Assembly: GCA_003248775.1 (NCBI GenBank) | Contig: QFQX01000045.1 | Coordinates: 1 to 34,565 of the forward strand | Direction: 5' to 3' | Origin: Shinella sp. | Lineage (GTDB): Bacteria; Pseudomonadota; Alphaproteobacteria; Rhizobiales; Rhizobiaceae | DNA length: 34,565 bases | Part shown: piece after piece, positions 23,661 to 32,087 of the stretch | How the letters are laid out: every line of letters begins with the position of its first letter | Numbering within the stretch: the first letter of the stretch is position 1 | Position numbers and translations under genes: made by a program | The notes under the pieces: model-generated | Told to the model about the DNA's origin: nothing | What the model saw: only the letters and a program-made list of their open reading frames with translations | The model's database searches: none

Positions 23661-24710
23661 TCAGGCCCGGAACAGGCCGCGCTTGCCGAACAGGGGCGCG
23701 CGTTCACCGATCATCGCGGGGTCGACATGGTAGCGGGCGACGCGGGTCACCTCGCGGCGGGAACCGAAGACCAGCGGCACGCGCTGGTGCAGGCTCTCCG
23801 GTTCGAGATCGAGAATGCGGGTGACGCTGTCTGTCGCCGCGCCTGAAGCGTTCTCGATGAGGAAGGCGATCGGGTTGGCTTCATAAACGAGCCGCAGGCG
23901 GCCGTGGGAATAGCCTTTCCGGCCGTCGGAGGGGTAAAGGAAGATGCCGCCACGCACGAGGATGCGGTAGGCTTCCGTCACCAGCGAGGCGATCCAGCGC
24001 ATGTTGAAATCCCGCTCGCGCGGGCCTTCCGCACCGGCCAGGCAATCATCGACGTACAGCCTGATCGCTTCTTCCCAATGCCGGTAATTCGAAGTGTTGA
24101 TGGCAAATTCGTGCGCACGATCCGGAATGGCGACGGACTTGTAGGCCTGCACGAAGCAGCCGAGCCGGCTTGAAAAAATGAAGATCTCCGTGCCCTTGCC
24201 GAGCGACAGGACCAGTGCTGTCTGCGGTCCGTAGATGAAGAAACCGGCGGCAAGCTGCCGGTGTCCCGGCTGCAGGAAGGTTGCGGTTGCATCCGCCTCG
24301 GCATTCTTCAGGGCCGGCAGGATCGAAAAGATGGTGCCGATCGAGACGTTGGTGTCGATGTTCGACGAACCGTCGAGCGGATCGATGGCGACCGCAAGCC
24401 GAGCGGCGGGATCGAGCAGGATCGGGTTTTCCAGTTCCTCCGAGGCATAATAGGCGACCGGCGCTCCCTGCAGGCAGGACAGGAACAGGTCGTCGCAGAT
24501 GACGTCCAGTTCCTTCTGGATATCACCGTCCGTGTTGGAGCTGTCGCGCAGCCCGTGAAAGGTGTCGTTGAGCGCCCCTTGCCCAACCAGCTTGCGGATT
24601 TCGAGTGCGGCCATCGCCAGCCGCTGGATGATTACGGCTAGGTCGCGGCCTGTTTCGCCGCGTTCTGCCATGCATGAAACGAGGTAGGCCTCCAGTGTTG
24701 CGCCCGACAT
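23661..24710 (-). CDS. cbbF: Fructose-1,6-bisphosphatase class I (and likely sedoheptulose bisphosphatase)
   Basis: Protein of 349 residues, the usual CbbF length. The metal-binding signature IDPLDGSSNID is followed by the SIGTIFSI strand, and the substrate region FMRW-like DFNMRWIASLV and FLYPSD(G) near residues 240-275 fits class I. It begins the operon. Start at the ATG at 24710 is supported by GGAGGAG nine bases upstream and by the MSGATLEAYL opening; in-frame ATGs at 24725 and 24752 are weaker. The gene lies 103 bases from divergent cbbR, whose product probably controls it. Confidence 0.95.
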   Translation of the reverse strand: MSGATLEAYLVSCMAERGETGRDLAVIIQRLAMAALEIRKLVGQGALNDTFHGLRDSSNTDGDIQKELDVICDDLFLSCLQGAPVAYYASEELENPILLDPAARLAVAIDPLDGSSNIDTNVSIGTIFSILPALKNAEADATATFLQPGHRQLAAGFFIYGPQTALVLSLGKGTEIFIFSSRLGCFVQAYKSVAIPDRAHEFAINTSNYRHWEEAIRLYVDDCLAGAEGPRERDFNMRWIASLVTEAYRILVRGGIFLYPSDGRKGYSHGRLRLVYEANPIAFLIENASGAATDSVTRILDLEPESLHQRVPLVFGSRREVTRVARYHVDPAMIGERAPLFGKRGLFRA

Positions 24711-24791
24711 GATGTCTCCTCCCATCAACGGTCGAGGGCAAGGATGAAGCAATCGGAAAGTTTGTAAAATTTATTATGTTGACTATCGAAG

Positions 24792-24804
24792 TTATAAATA
24801 CTTA
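24792..24804. promoter_or_regulatory. Candidate CbbR binding site in the cbbF-cbbR intergenic region
   Basis: The 103-base divergent region is strongly AT-rich at 24757-24813. TTA at 24792-24794 and TTA at 24802-24804 give the pattern TNA-N7-TNA, and also T-N11-A, described for CbbR and other LysR regulators. The site is immediately ahead of cbbR, so it may serve autoregulation as well as cbbF activation. A TTGACT at 24779-24784 with a weak TTACTT 17 bases downstream could be the cbbR promoter. Confidence 0.5.
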
Positions 24805-24813
24805 CTTTCTAAT

Positions 24814-25755
24814 ATGCGCAACGTGACCATCCGCCAGCTCCGAACGATCGAAGCCGTCTGCCGCCTGGGCAAGATCAATCTTGCCGCGGCCGAGCTGGGG
24901 CTGACGGGGCCTGCGCTGACGCTGCAGATCCAGCAGCTCGAGCGAGACGCGGGCGTGGCGCTCTTCGACCGCGGACGGGAGGGCATGGTGCCGACCGGGT
25001 TCGGCCTTGCGTTTCTGGAGGCGGCCCGCTCGGTGGAGGACAGTCTTTCGACGCTCGATGAATCCATCAGCGCAATGAAGGGCTTGCGCACAGGCAGGCT
25101 GCGGCTGGGCGTGGTATCGACTGGCAAGTATTTCGCCCCGCAGCTGATCGCCGCCTTTCGCAAGCACGCGCCGTCAATCGAGATCAACCTCTTTATCGGC
25201 AACCGCGCCGAGATCATCCAGAAACTTCGCGATCATGAGTTCGACATCGCCCTGATGGGACGTCCCCCGCGAGATTTCGAGGTTCGCTCGCAGGTCTTCG
25301 GCGATCATCCGCTGGTCTTCATCGCTCCGGCCGATCATCCGTTGGCGAATGTTCTCGACATCTCCCGGGAGCGGATCGCGGAAGAGCAGTTCCTCGTGCG
25401 CGAGAGAGGGTCGGGTACGAGGATATCGCTCGAGATTTTCCTGAGCGCCGTTCCCCGTCGCCTTGAGGAACTCGGCACGGAAATGGGATCGAACGAGACG
25501 ATCAAGCAGGCGGTCATCGCCGGGCTCGGCATTGCCTTCATCTCGGCGCACACCATCGAGCAGGAGGTCAAGCTCGGCCGTCTCGTCATTCTCGACGTGG
25601 TGGACACACCGATCCGCCGGCAATGGTTCAGCGTGTCGCGGCGCGACCGTTCCTTCAACCCCGCCATGCAGGCTTTCGAGCGCTTTCTGCTGACGGAAGG
25701 AGCGCGCCATCTGCCGGTGGTGGCAAAGCCTTATCCGGTAAACGCCTTTGGTTGA
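24814..25755 (+). CDS. cbbR: LysR-type transcriptional regulator of the cbb operon
   Basis: DNA-binding regulator of 313 residues. The N-terminal winged helix-turn-helix (about residues 1-60) opens RQLRTIEAVCRLGKINLAA with ALTLQIQQLE as recognition helix, and a periplasmic-binding-like effector domain follows from about residue 90. Position divergent from cbbF and the CbbR-like opening identify it. Effectors of relatives include ribulose bisphosphate, NADPH or ATP; which applies here is unknown. No ribosome-binding site precedes the ATG, and the nearest promoter-like elements would put the transcript start at or very near the ATG, so a leaderless message is possible. Confidence 0.95.
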   Translation: MRNVTIRQLRTIEAVCRLGKINLAAAELGLTGPALTLQIQQLERDAGVALFDRGREGMVPTGFGLAFLEAARSVEDSLSTLDESISAMKGLRTGRLRLGVVSTGKYFAPQLIAAFRKHAPSIEINLFIGNRAEIIQKLRDHEFDIALMGRPPRDFEVRSQVFGDHPLVFIAPADHPLANVLDISRERIAEEQFLVRERGSGTRISLEIFLSAVPRRLEELGTEMGSNETIKQAVIAGLGIAFISAHTIEQEVKLGRLVILDVVDTPIRRQWFSVSRRDRSFNPAMQAFERFLLTEGARHLPVVAKPYPVNAFG

Positions 25756-25764
25756 GCGAAAGGC

Positions 25765-25777
25765 CCCGGAAACCGGG
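25765..25777. terminator. Short hairpin between convergent genes
   Basis: CCCGG at 25765-25769 pairs with CCGGG at 25773-25777 around an AAA loop, 10 bases after the cbbR stop. It is short and has no T-run on either side. It may end transcription of cbbR or the convergent small gene, but the evidence is weak. Confidence 0.3.
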
Positions 25778-25794
25778 CGGCGTGATCTTCCGGT

Positions 25795-26025
25795 TCAGTA
25801 TCCGGCTTCGAGAATGTCTTCGCTATACTGTGGGGGGATTACGGAAGAACTTGCGACTGCTTCCATCAAGGAATCCATGATTGCCTTGCGAAGAGCGTAG
25901 GTGTTCACCGTCGTTTGCCTGCGATCCAGTCGCTGGGCGGCAACGACAAGATTGACGCCCTGCTGCAACACGATCTGCTGTGCCCGATTTAACGCCCAGG
26001 CCTCAAGATTTGATTGCTGATTCAT
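25795..26025 (-). CDS. Small protein of unknown function
   Basis: Predicted soluble protein of 76 residues that I do not recognise. It is mostly helical: a first helix rich in Gln and Ala, a segment GVNLVVAAQRLDRRQTT that could be a helix-turn-helix-like unit, and a Ser/Pro-containing tail. The ATG at 26025 has AGGAGC five bases upstream, which favours it over the in-frame start at 26088. No partner gene is evident; it lies at the border between the cbb locus and the polysaccharide locus. The 194 bases upstream to 26219 are AT-rich in part (26080-26115) and hold no other gene I can support. Confidence 0.6.
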   Translation of the reverse strand: MNQQSNLEAWALNRAQQIVLQQGVNLVVAAQRLDRRQTTVNTYALRKAIMDSLMEAVASSSVIPPQYSEDILEAGY

Positions 26026-26219
26026 TTCAGCTCCTGCGGCTAAGTCATTCAGCTGTCGGAGACCGGTTCGAATCGATCTCTTACTCAATAGTATTATTAA
26101 TTTCCCATTTTCGTAGGTTCGCTGAAGCTTGCGTGAGGCTTTTCGCTGTCCCGCCCAAATTTAGTCAGCTATTTCGGTCGTGAAAACGTCGTCGGAGATT
26201 ATAGCCGAGGTGTCGCTGC

Positions 26220-26777
26220 CTATTTGCGGGCTGCGTCGCCGGATCCCCGACCGAGCGCCGTTGCAATCAGAATGGCGATGTCGCCGGCAAAGGATCGCCG
26301 GTCGATGTATTGCCTGTCGGCGGCCGCCAGTCTTGCCGGTTCCGACATGTCGATACCGGCTAGCTGAGCGCTGCCGGTGATGCCGGGACGAACGGCAAAT
26401 ACGCCCTGCTTGCGCCGTTCGCTTATCATTTCCGCCTGGCTTGGCAGGCAGGGGCGGGGCCCGACGAGGCTCATCTCTCCCCTGATCACATTGAGGAGCT
26501 GCGGCAGTTCATCGAGCTTGTAGGCGCGCAGCCAGCGCCCGACCGGTGTGATCCAGGCAGTGGACGCGTGATGGGAGGCGACATCCGGGGTGCCGGCGGC
26601 CATGGTGCGGAACTTGTAGCACTGGAACGGAACTTCATCTCGCCCCACCCGCGTCTGGATGAAGAGCGCCGGTCCCGGCGAGGTACGGCGAATGATGATG
26701 GCGACGATTACCATGACCGGGCTGGCCAGGATCAGTCCGACCAGCGCGGCGGAAAAGTCGAACAGGCGTTTCATCAT
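26220..26777 (-). CDS. Sugar-1-phosphate transferase to undecaprenyl phosphate (small PglC/WreU-like type)
   Basis: Monotopic membrane phosphoglycosyl transferase of 185 residues that lacks the large N-terminal domain of WbaP/WcaJ. A single hydrophobic segment lies at residues 8-30. The catalytic Asp-Glu pair is in YKLDELPQLLNVIRGEMS, the YKFRTM segment is near residue 54 and SLVGPRP follows. It would start a polysaccharide repeat by loading a sugar phosphate on the lipid carrier. ATGATGA at its start overlaps the ligase stop, so either of two adjacent ATGs (26777 or 26774) may be used. The dehydratase and reductase at 29097 and 31070 suggest a UDP-QuiNAc-type substrate. Confidence 0.88.
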   Translation of the reverse strand: MMKRLFDFSAALVGLILASPVMVIVAIIIRRTSPGPALFIQTRVGRDEVPFQCYKFRTMAAGTPDVASHHASTAWITPVGRWLRAYKLDELPQLLNVIRGEMSLVGPRPCLPSQAEMISERRKQGVFAVRPGITGSAQLAGIDMSEPARLAAADRQYIDRRSFAGDIAILIATALGRGSGDAARK

Positions 26778-28096
26778 CTGGAACCGGCGGCCTCGGCGCT
26801 TGTCTTGCTCAGGAAGGATATGGCGAACACGGCAGCAGCCATGACCATGAAGAAGGACTCCCCGAGAGCCAGCCGATTATTCGAATTGCTGAAAAGTGTC
26901 ACCATGAAAAAGACGGTCAGAACGGAGGCGCACATCAGTGTGCTGTGGCTGATGGCCTTTCGTCGGTATGCTTCGCTAAGCCGTCGCCACGAGATGACGA
27001 TACTGACGCCGAGAAGTGTCAGGCCGAACAAACCATGACGAACCAGGATTTCGAGATAGCCGTTGTGCAGCAGCACGTAGCGGGTTCCGCCATAGGTCGT
27101 CTGACGCCAGAGCCGCAGCCAGTCGTTGCCGTGGCCGAAAAGCGGAGCCATGCTGATCAGTTCCAGCGCATTAGACCATAATTCGAGGCGCTCGCGCATG
27201 GAATCCGGCGTTTCAGGGGCTTCGATTGCCGAACGCATCGCACCTTCGATACTCGGTGCTTCCAGCGCGTTTTCCGATAGGTTCACGGCGGCATCGTAGG
27301 TCGGTCCTGCAAATTCCGCGATGTTGTCCTGCACGTTGTAAAGGCCGACGGCCAGAAGCGCGAAGGCGCCGACGACAATCGGCACGAGATAACGCCGGTG
27401 CTGGTGCAGGAAGGATGTTGCCGCGACCACAATGATGGTGAAGATCAGCGCCAGCCAGACGCCCTTGGACTTTGCACCATAGATGTTGAACAGGCCGAGC
27501 GCGATGATCAGGCAACCTGTGGCGAGTATCGCATGTTTTTTCCAGCCGACGAGCCTGCCGGTCTCCCCGGCCTCGAGCATCCAGTAAAAGGCACCGATGA
27601 CGATCAACCCGCAGCCGATTGCGCTATGGATCGGGTTGTTATGGTAGAGCGGGAATGTCCGTTCTCCCGCCAGCACACCCGAATAATCGGTTGATACAAG
27701 CAGCGCGGCCAGGGCTATCGCCATGAACAGGCTGATAGCCGGGAAGACGTATTGGCGGCTGGAATAGAGTGCGATGCCGAGGCCGGGAAAGAAGATCGGA
27801 AATACATAGAGCCATTCCGATGTGCCCTTTTCGTCCAGTACGAAAACACCATAGGCAAAACGGAAGAAAGCATAGAGGCCCCACGCGATACAGAGGTATG
27901 CGAAATAGTCACTCTTCAGGAGGCGGTAATTCTGCCTGAAGAAGAGATATCCGATCGCAACCAGTGCCAGCGCGGTGTAGCGATAGGTGTCGCTTTCGAC
28001 GATCGGGGCGGAGATCATTCCCACCCATAGAAGCATGAGCAGATAGGGGGACCATGTCCAGTTGCGGAGTTTGTCGATGGCTGTTTTTTGGGTCAT
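26774..28096 (-). CDS. O-antigen ligase/polymerase family membrane protein
   Basis: Polytopic inner-membrane protein of 440 residues with about eleven or twelve hydrophobic segments. A large periplasmic loop at about residues 250-360 carries the Wzy_C-type features RLELWSNALELISMAPLFGHG and HNGYLEILVRHGLFGL, which occur in WaaL ligases and Wzy polymerases. Distinguishing ligase from polymerase needs structure or genetics. It is the middle gene of a minus-strand trio: its 5' end overlaps the GT25 gene by 4 bases and its 3' end overlaps the sugar transferase. Confidence 0.85.
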   Translation of the reverse strand: MTQKTAIDKLRNWTWSPYLLMLLWVGMISAPIVESDTYRYTALALVAIGYLFFRQNYRLLKSDYFAYLCIAWGLYAFFRFAYGVFVLDEKGTSEWLYVFPIFFPGLGIALYSSRQYVFPAISLFMAIALAALLVSTDYSGVLAGERTFPLYHNNPIHSAIGCGLIVIGAFYWMLEAGETGRLVGWKKHAILATGCLIIALGLFNIYGAKSKGVWLALIFTIIVVAATSFLHQHRRYLVPIVVGAFALLAVGLYNVQDNIAEFAGPTYDAAVNLSENALEAPSIEGAMRSAIEAPETPDSMRERLELWSNALELISMAPLFGHGNDWLRLWRQTTYGGTRYVLLHNGYLEILVRHGLFGLTLLGVSIVISWRRLSEAYRRKAISHSTLMCASVLTVFFMVTLFSNSNNRLALGESFFMVMAAAVFAISFLSKTSAEAAGSR

Positions 28097-28830
28097 AGGG
28101 AGTATTTTATCCGGCGTGCGTATTCGATAGCACGCATGAAGTGCGTGATGGCTCTTCGTGGTCCCTTGAATTTTCGCTTCTTGTAGTCGGCACGGGTGCC
28201 GATTTCCGTCATCTTGCTTGTTGTCGGGCTGAGATGGGCTATGTTGTCTTTGACTGTGAAGACATTCACGCCGTTTTGCCAGCCGCGTTCCAAGGCGATA
28301 TCCAGCGGGTAGCTCATGATCCTGATGCTGCGAAGAAGTTTTTCCGCGCCTTTGCGTGTGACGAGATAGCAGGCGGCAGACCCCTGCGGTCCATGCAGGC
28401 AGCGTCCCACCCGATCGCCCAGTCGTGAGGTTGCCCGCGGGCGAAACCAGCGAGAGCGATGGTTGAGCAGCTTGACAAGTTCCGCATCTGGAACCGCCTC
28501 GAGGATGGCTTCCGCGCGCTCGAAGAGCTTCGGCGGGACCTCGACATCGTCCTCTATGATGATCGCCGCGTCATTGTCGCCTTCGAGAAAGGTCGACAGA
28601 GCCTTCAGATGACTGCGGTAGCAGCCATACTCACCGGCCAGCATAAGCCGCCCATTCTGGCGCAGAAAGGCCGGCTCATCGATCTCGGTTCTCTGTTCAG
28701 AGGGTATGGAGGCCCCGTCAATACCGGAAACACGCATAAATTGCATGCCAAACTGTGCCGCCTGGGCGGTCAGACATCGCCACCGTTCGATAGAGCGATC
28801 GAGATTTATGACATAGGCGCCAATTTTCAT
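28093..28830 (-). CDS. Glycosyltransferase family 25 protein
   Basis: Protein of 245 residues from the ATG at 28830; the longer frame starts with TTG at 28842. GT25 motifs are visible: YVINLDRSIERW at the N-terminus, EYGCYRSHL near residue 67, IIIEDDVEV near 90 and a PLDIALERGW segment near 180. Relatives such as LgtB/LpsA add galactose or similar sugars to lipooligosaccharide. The linkage made here is unknown. Ribosome-binding site is weak. The 266 bases between this gene and the divergent dehydratase gene hold promoters for both directions but no further gene. Confidence 0.86.
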   Translation of the reverse strand: MKIGAYVINLDRSIERWRCLTAQAAQFGMQFMRVSGIDGASIPSEQRTEIDEPAFLRQNGRLMLAGEYGCYRSHLKALSTFLEGDNDAAIIIEDDVEVPPKLFERAEAILEAVPDAELVKLLNHRSRWFRPRATSRLGDRVGRCLHGPQGSAACYLVTRKGAEKLLRSIRIMSYPLDIALERGWQNGVNVFTVKDNIAHLSPTTSKMTEIGTRADYKKRKFKGPRRAITHFMRAIEYARRIKYSL

Positions 28831-29096
28831 TATATCTGCCAATTCTTTAGATCGAGCGCCAGCCTGTCCCTGAGCAAGATCTCTTATACGAGCGGTTGCG
28901 TTCAGGCAACGAAAATGGAAGCTGGATGTCCAGTCCCACTTTCGGGCGACTTGAACGAAACATGTGCCATTTCAACCTTTGCTGTTGCGGATGCCCATGC
29001 AGAGGGAGTTAATAACTTGCATTGGATTGACTGCGGTGTCAGGGATGGAAGCGTGGTTATCCTCTCTTTTTTACATGGTCTGGTTGGAAATTCCTG

Positions 29097-31073
29097 ATGG
29101 TCTGGGAGCGTTATATACCGGCAGTGCTCGCCTTTCCCCGCTGGGTAAAGCGTTTGCTGGCCCTGACTGTCGATGCGGCGCTTTGCGTTGTAACCCTTTG
29201 GTTCGCCTTCTGCCTTCGGCTTGACTACTGGGGTCCGCTGGCCGGCGTACAACTCATCACCATTCCGGTTTGCCTCGTCGTAGCCTTGCCGATCTTCATT
29301 CGTTTCGGCCTGTATCGAGCGATTTTCCGCTTCATTGGTTGGGATGCCTATCTGGCAATCATCAAGGCCATTTCCCTCTATGGCCTGATTTTCATGACAG
29401 TGTTCACCGTCATCAGCATTCCCGGCATTCCGCGTACGGTCGGTATCCTGCAGCCGCTGCTGCTCTTGATTGCAATCGGCATGTCACGTCTTTTCACCCG
29501 CTATCTGCTCGGCGGCGCATATCGGAATATTCTGCGGGAAAAGAGCCAGTCGAACGTGCTGATCTATGGCGCCGGATCAATGGGCCGGCAGCTGGGTACC
29601 GCGCTTGCAAACGGCACGGAACTGAATGTCGTGGGTTATCTGGATGACGACAGGACGCTCTACGGATCCTATATCGGTGGCATCAGGGTCTACGATCCCC
29701 GCGAACTCAAGAAGCTTGTTGCGAAGCTGAACGTGAGGACCGTCCTGCTGGCCATGCCGGGCATCGATTCCAGGCGGCGTAACGAGGTCATCGAGAGCCT
29801 GCGCGGCGCGCGTGTCGCGGTGCGTCTGCTGCCCAATGTCAGTGAACTGGCGCAGGGTCTCGTCCGCCTGTCGGACTTCCAGGAACTTGCCATCGAGGAT
29901 CTGCTCGGGCGCCAGTCGGTCGCGCCGGACAAGACGCTTCTGGCCCGCAATATCCTTGGCAAGGTGGTTATGGTTACCGGAGCCGGTGGCTCCATCGGCA
30001 GCGAACTCTGTCGCCAGATCATGAAAATCGGGCCGGAATGCCTGCTGCTGGTCGATCAGAACGAATACGGTCTCTACTCCATTCATGCGGAGCTGACGCG
30101 CGATGGCCGCGATGGCGAGCGCTCGATCATTCCGCTTCTCGGGTCCGTGCGTGACGAACGGCGCATGCGGGAGATCATGACGACGTTCCGGCCGCACGCC
30201 ATCTATCATGCGGCCGCCTACAAGCATGTGCCGCTGGTCGAGCACAATCCGATCGAAGGTATCAGCAACAATATCTTTGGAACGCTGGTCGTGGCCAAGG
30301 CCGCGATCGAGATCGGAGTTCCGTCCTTCGTCCTGATTTCTACCGACAAGGCGGTGAGGCCGACCAACATCATGGGGGCCAGCAAGCGTGTTGCGGAGCT
30401 GGTTCTCCAGGCGCTCGCCGCACAAGGCGGCTCCACCGTGTTTTCGATGGTGCGCTTCGGTAATGTGCTGGGTTCGTCGGGTTCTGTTGTCCCACTTTTC
30501 CGCCAGCAGATTGCACAGGGCGGTCCGATCACGCTCACTCATCCGGAAATGACGCGGTTCTTCATGACAATCCCGGAAGCGTCGCAGCTGGTCATTCAGG
30601 CCGGCGCCATGGCGGAAGGCGGCGACGTTTTCCTTCTCGACATGGGCGAGCCGGTGAAGATCATCGACCTTGCGCGGCGCATGGTTGAGCTTTCCGGCCT
30701 CACAGTGCGGGACGAAGACAATCCGGATGGTGATATCGCCTTCGAGATGACCGGTTTGCGACCTGCGGAAAAACTCTATGAGGAACTGCTGATCAGCGAC
30801 AATCCGGAGCCGACGGCGCATTCCCTCATCATGAAGGCGCATGAGGATTTCCTGCCTTGGCCTGCATTGGAAAAGTCGCTCAAGGCTCTTCAGCAGGCGA
30901 TGGAGCGTAGCGATCTGGTGGCGACGCGCGATCTCATGGGCAAGCTGGTTTCCGGTTATCGTCCGGGTGCCGATATCGTTGACTTCGTGACGCTGCGACA
31001 AATGGAGCGGACGGATCGTTTCGGGCCTCTGACAGAGGACGAGAGTTCCGATTTCGGCGGAATGACTCGATGA
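29097..31073 (+). CDS. Membrane-bound nucleotide-sugar 4,6-dehydratase (WbpM/CapD/PglF family)
   Basis: Protein of 658 residues with four N-terminal transmembrane segments (about residues 18-135), a first Rossmann-like domain (YGAGSMGRQLG near 155) and a C-terminal SDR dehydratase domain with TGAGGSIGSE near 295. The catalytic region reads STDKAVRPTNIMGASK, so Met stands where most SDR enzymes have Tyr, as in WbpM-type enzymes. These convert UDP-GlcNAc to the 4-keto-6-deoxy sugar. Start at ATG 29097 lacks a strong ribosome-binding site. It overlaps the next gene by ATGA, and the pair recalls WreV and WreQ of Rhizobium etli. Confidence 0.92.
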   Translation: MVWERYIPAVLAFPRWVKRLLALTVDAALCVVTLWFAFCLRLDYWGPLAGVQLITIPVCLVVALPIFIRFGLYRAIFRFIGWDAYLAIIKAISLYGLIFMTVFTVISIPGIPRTVGILQPLLLLIAIGMSRLFTRYLLGGAYRNILREKSQSNVLIYGAGSMGRQLGTALANGTELNVVGYLDDDRTLYGSYIGGIRVYDPRELKKLVAKLNVRTVLLAMPGIDSRRRNEVIESLRGARVAVRLLPNVSELAQGLVRLSDFQELAIEDLLGRQSVAPDKTLLARNILGKVVMVTGAGGSIGSELCRQIMKIGPECLLLVDQNEYGLYSIHAELTRDGRDGERSIIPLLGSVRDERRMREIMTTFRPHAIYHAAAYKHVPLVEHNPIEGISNNIFGTLVVAKAAIEIGVPSFVLISTDKAVRPTNIMGASKRVAELVLQALAAQGGSTVFSMVRFGNVLGSSGSVVPLFRQQIAQGGPITLTHPEMTRFFMTIPEASQLVIQAGAMAEGGDVFLLDMGEPVKIIDLARRMVELSGLTVRDEDNPDGDIAFEMTGLRPAEKLYEELLISDNPEPTAHSLIMKAHEDFLPWPALEKSLKALQQAMERSDLVATRDLMGKLVSGYRPGADIVDFVTLRQMERTDRFGPLTEDESSDFGGMTR

Positions 31074-32011
31074 TTCTCGTCACTGGTGGAAGCGGTTTCG
31101 TCGGTCAGGCGCTGATCCGGGAACTCGTCCGTCGTGGTCTCCCCTACCGGACGGCTGGCCGTCGTGCAGGAACGTGCGATGTCGTCGTCGGCGAAATCGA
31201 TGGCTCCACTGACTGGTCTCAGGCGCTTGCCGGTGTTGATCTGGTCATTCATCTCGCCGCGCGCGTGCATGTGATGAATGACAAGGCGGTCGATCCTCTC
31301 GCGGCTTTCCGTGCGAGCAACACGGATGGCACGCTCAATCTGGCGCGTCGGGCCGCGGCTTGCGGCGTCAAACGTTTCGTCTTCATCAGCACGTTGAAGG
31401 TCAATGGCGAGGAGACCCGACCGGGGCATACTTTTCGTGCCAGCGACCCGCCGCATCCGCTCGATCCCTATGGCGTTTCCAAGCGGGAGGCCGAGGATGG
31501 CCTGTCCAGGATTGCGGCCAAGACGGGCATGGAGGTGGTGTGCATCCGGCCGCCGCTTGTCTATGGCCCCGGTGTGAAAGCCAATTTTGCGGCCCTTTAT
31601 AAACTGGCGTCGAGTGGTTTGCCGCTGCCCTTCCTGTCGATCCGCAACAGGCGGTCGATGGTCTATGTCGGCAATCTCGTGGATTTCATTTTGCGCTGCG
31701 CCGAGCATCCGGCTGCCGCGAACCGTACTTTTCTCGTCAGCGATGGCGATGATGTTTCCCTGCCGGTGCTGATCTCGCGGATCAGGGCCTCGCTCGACAA
31801 ACCTGCGCGGCTTTTCCCGATGCCGCCGTTCGTCTTCACGCTTGCCGCAAGACTGCTTGGGAAGCAGGATTTCGCGCAGCGCCTTCTCGGCTCGCTGGAG
31901 GCTGATATAGCGGAGAGCCGGGCGGTGCTCGGCTGGACGCCGCCCTTCACGATGGCAGACGGCCTGAAGGCGATGGTGTCGGAAGCTGGACCGCCTTCCA
32001 GGCAAAAATAA
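31070..32011 (+). CDS. NAD-dependent epimerase/4-reductase (WbpV/WreQ-like)
   Basis: Extended SDR protein of 313 residues. The Rossmann motif TGGSGFVGQ is at residues 5-13, the HLAARVH segment near 65, the catalytic Ser-Thr in FISTLKVNGE near 108, and the active-site YGVSKREAE with Tyr and Lys near 138. Similar enzymes next to WbpM-type dehydratases reduce the 4-keto intermediate to UDP-QuiNAc or epimerise UDP sugars. Start overlaps the dehydratase stop by 4 bases, indicating that the two steps are co-translated. The exact substrate is an inference from context. Confidence 0.87.
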   Translation: MILVTGGSGFVGQALIRELVRRGLPYRTAGRRAGTCDVVVGEIDGSTDWSQALAGVDLVIHLAARVHVMNDKAVDPLAAFRASNTDGTLNLARRAAACGVKRFVFISTLKVNGEETRPGHTFRASDPPHPLDPYGVSKREAEDGLSRIAAKTGMEVVCIRPPLVYGPGVKANFAALYKLASSGLPLPFLSIRNRRSMVYVGNLVDFILRCAEHPAAANRTFLVSDGDDVSLPVLISRIRASLDKPARLFPMPPFVFTLAARLLGKQDFAQRLLGSLEADIAESRAVLGWTPPFTMADGLKAMVSEAGPPSRQK

Positions 32012-32012
32012 A

Positions 32013-32040
32013 GCCGGACAGCCATTTCTGGCTCCCCGGC
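32013..32040 (-). terminator. Intrinsic terminator of the small minus-strand gene
   Basis: Stems GCCGG/CCGGC (32013-32017 with 32036-32040) and AGCCA/TGGCT (32020-32024 with 32029-32033) enclose a TTTC loop. On the minus strand the hairpin is followed by TTTATTTTT (32012-32004), a good U-run, so it ends the 32088 gene. It may also block plus-strand readthrough from the epimerase gene. Confidence 0.75.
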
Positions 32041-32087
32041 CCAGCGGATGTATTGGAAGCGTTTGGCTTCCCTTGAAGTCCCAAGCC

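Noticed and set aside
28459..29097. 212-codon plus-strand open frame antisense to the GT25 gene
   Set aside because: The minus-strand frame has clear GT25 motifs; the plus frame has no domain pattern and simply continues into the intergenic region.
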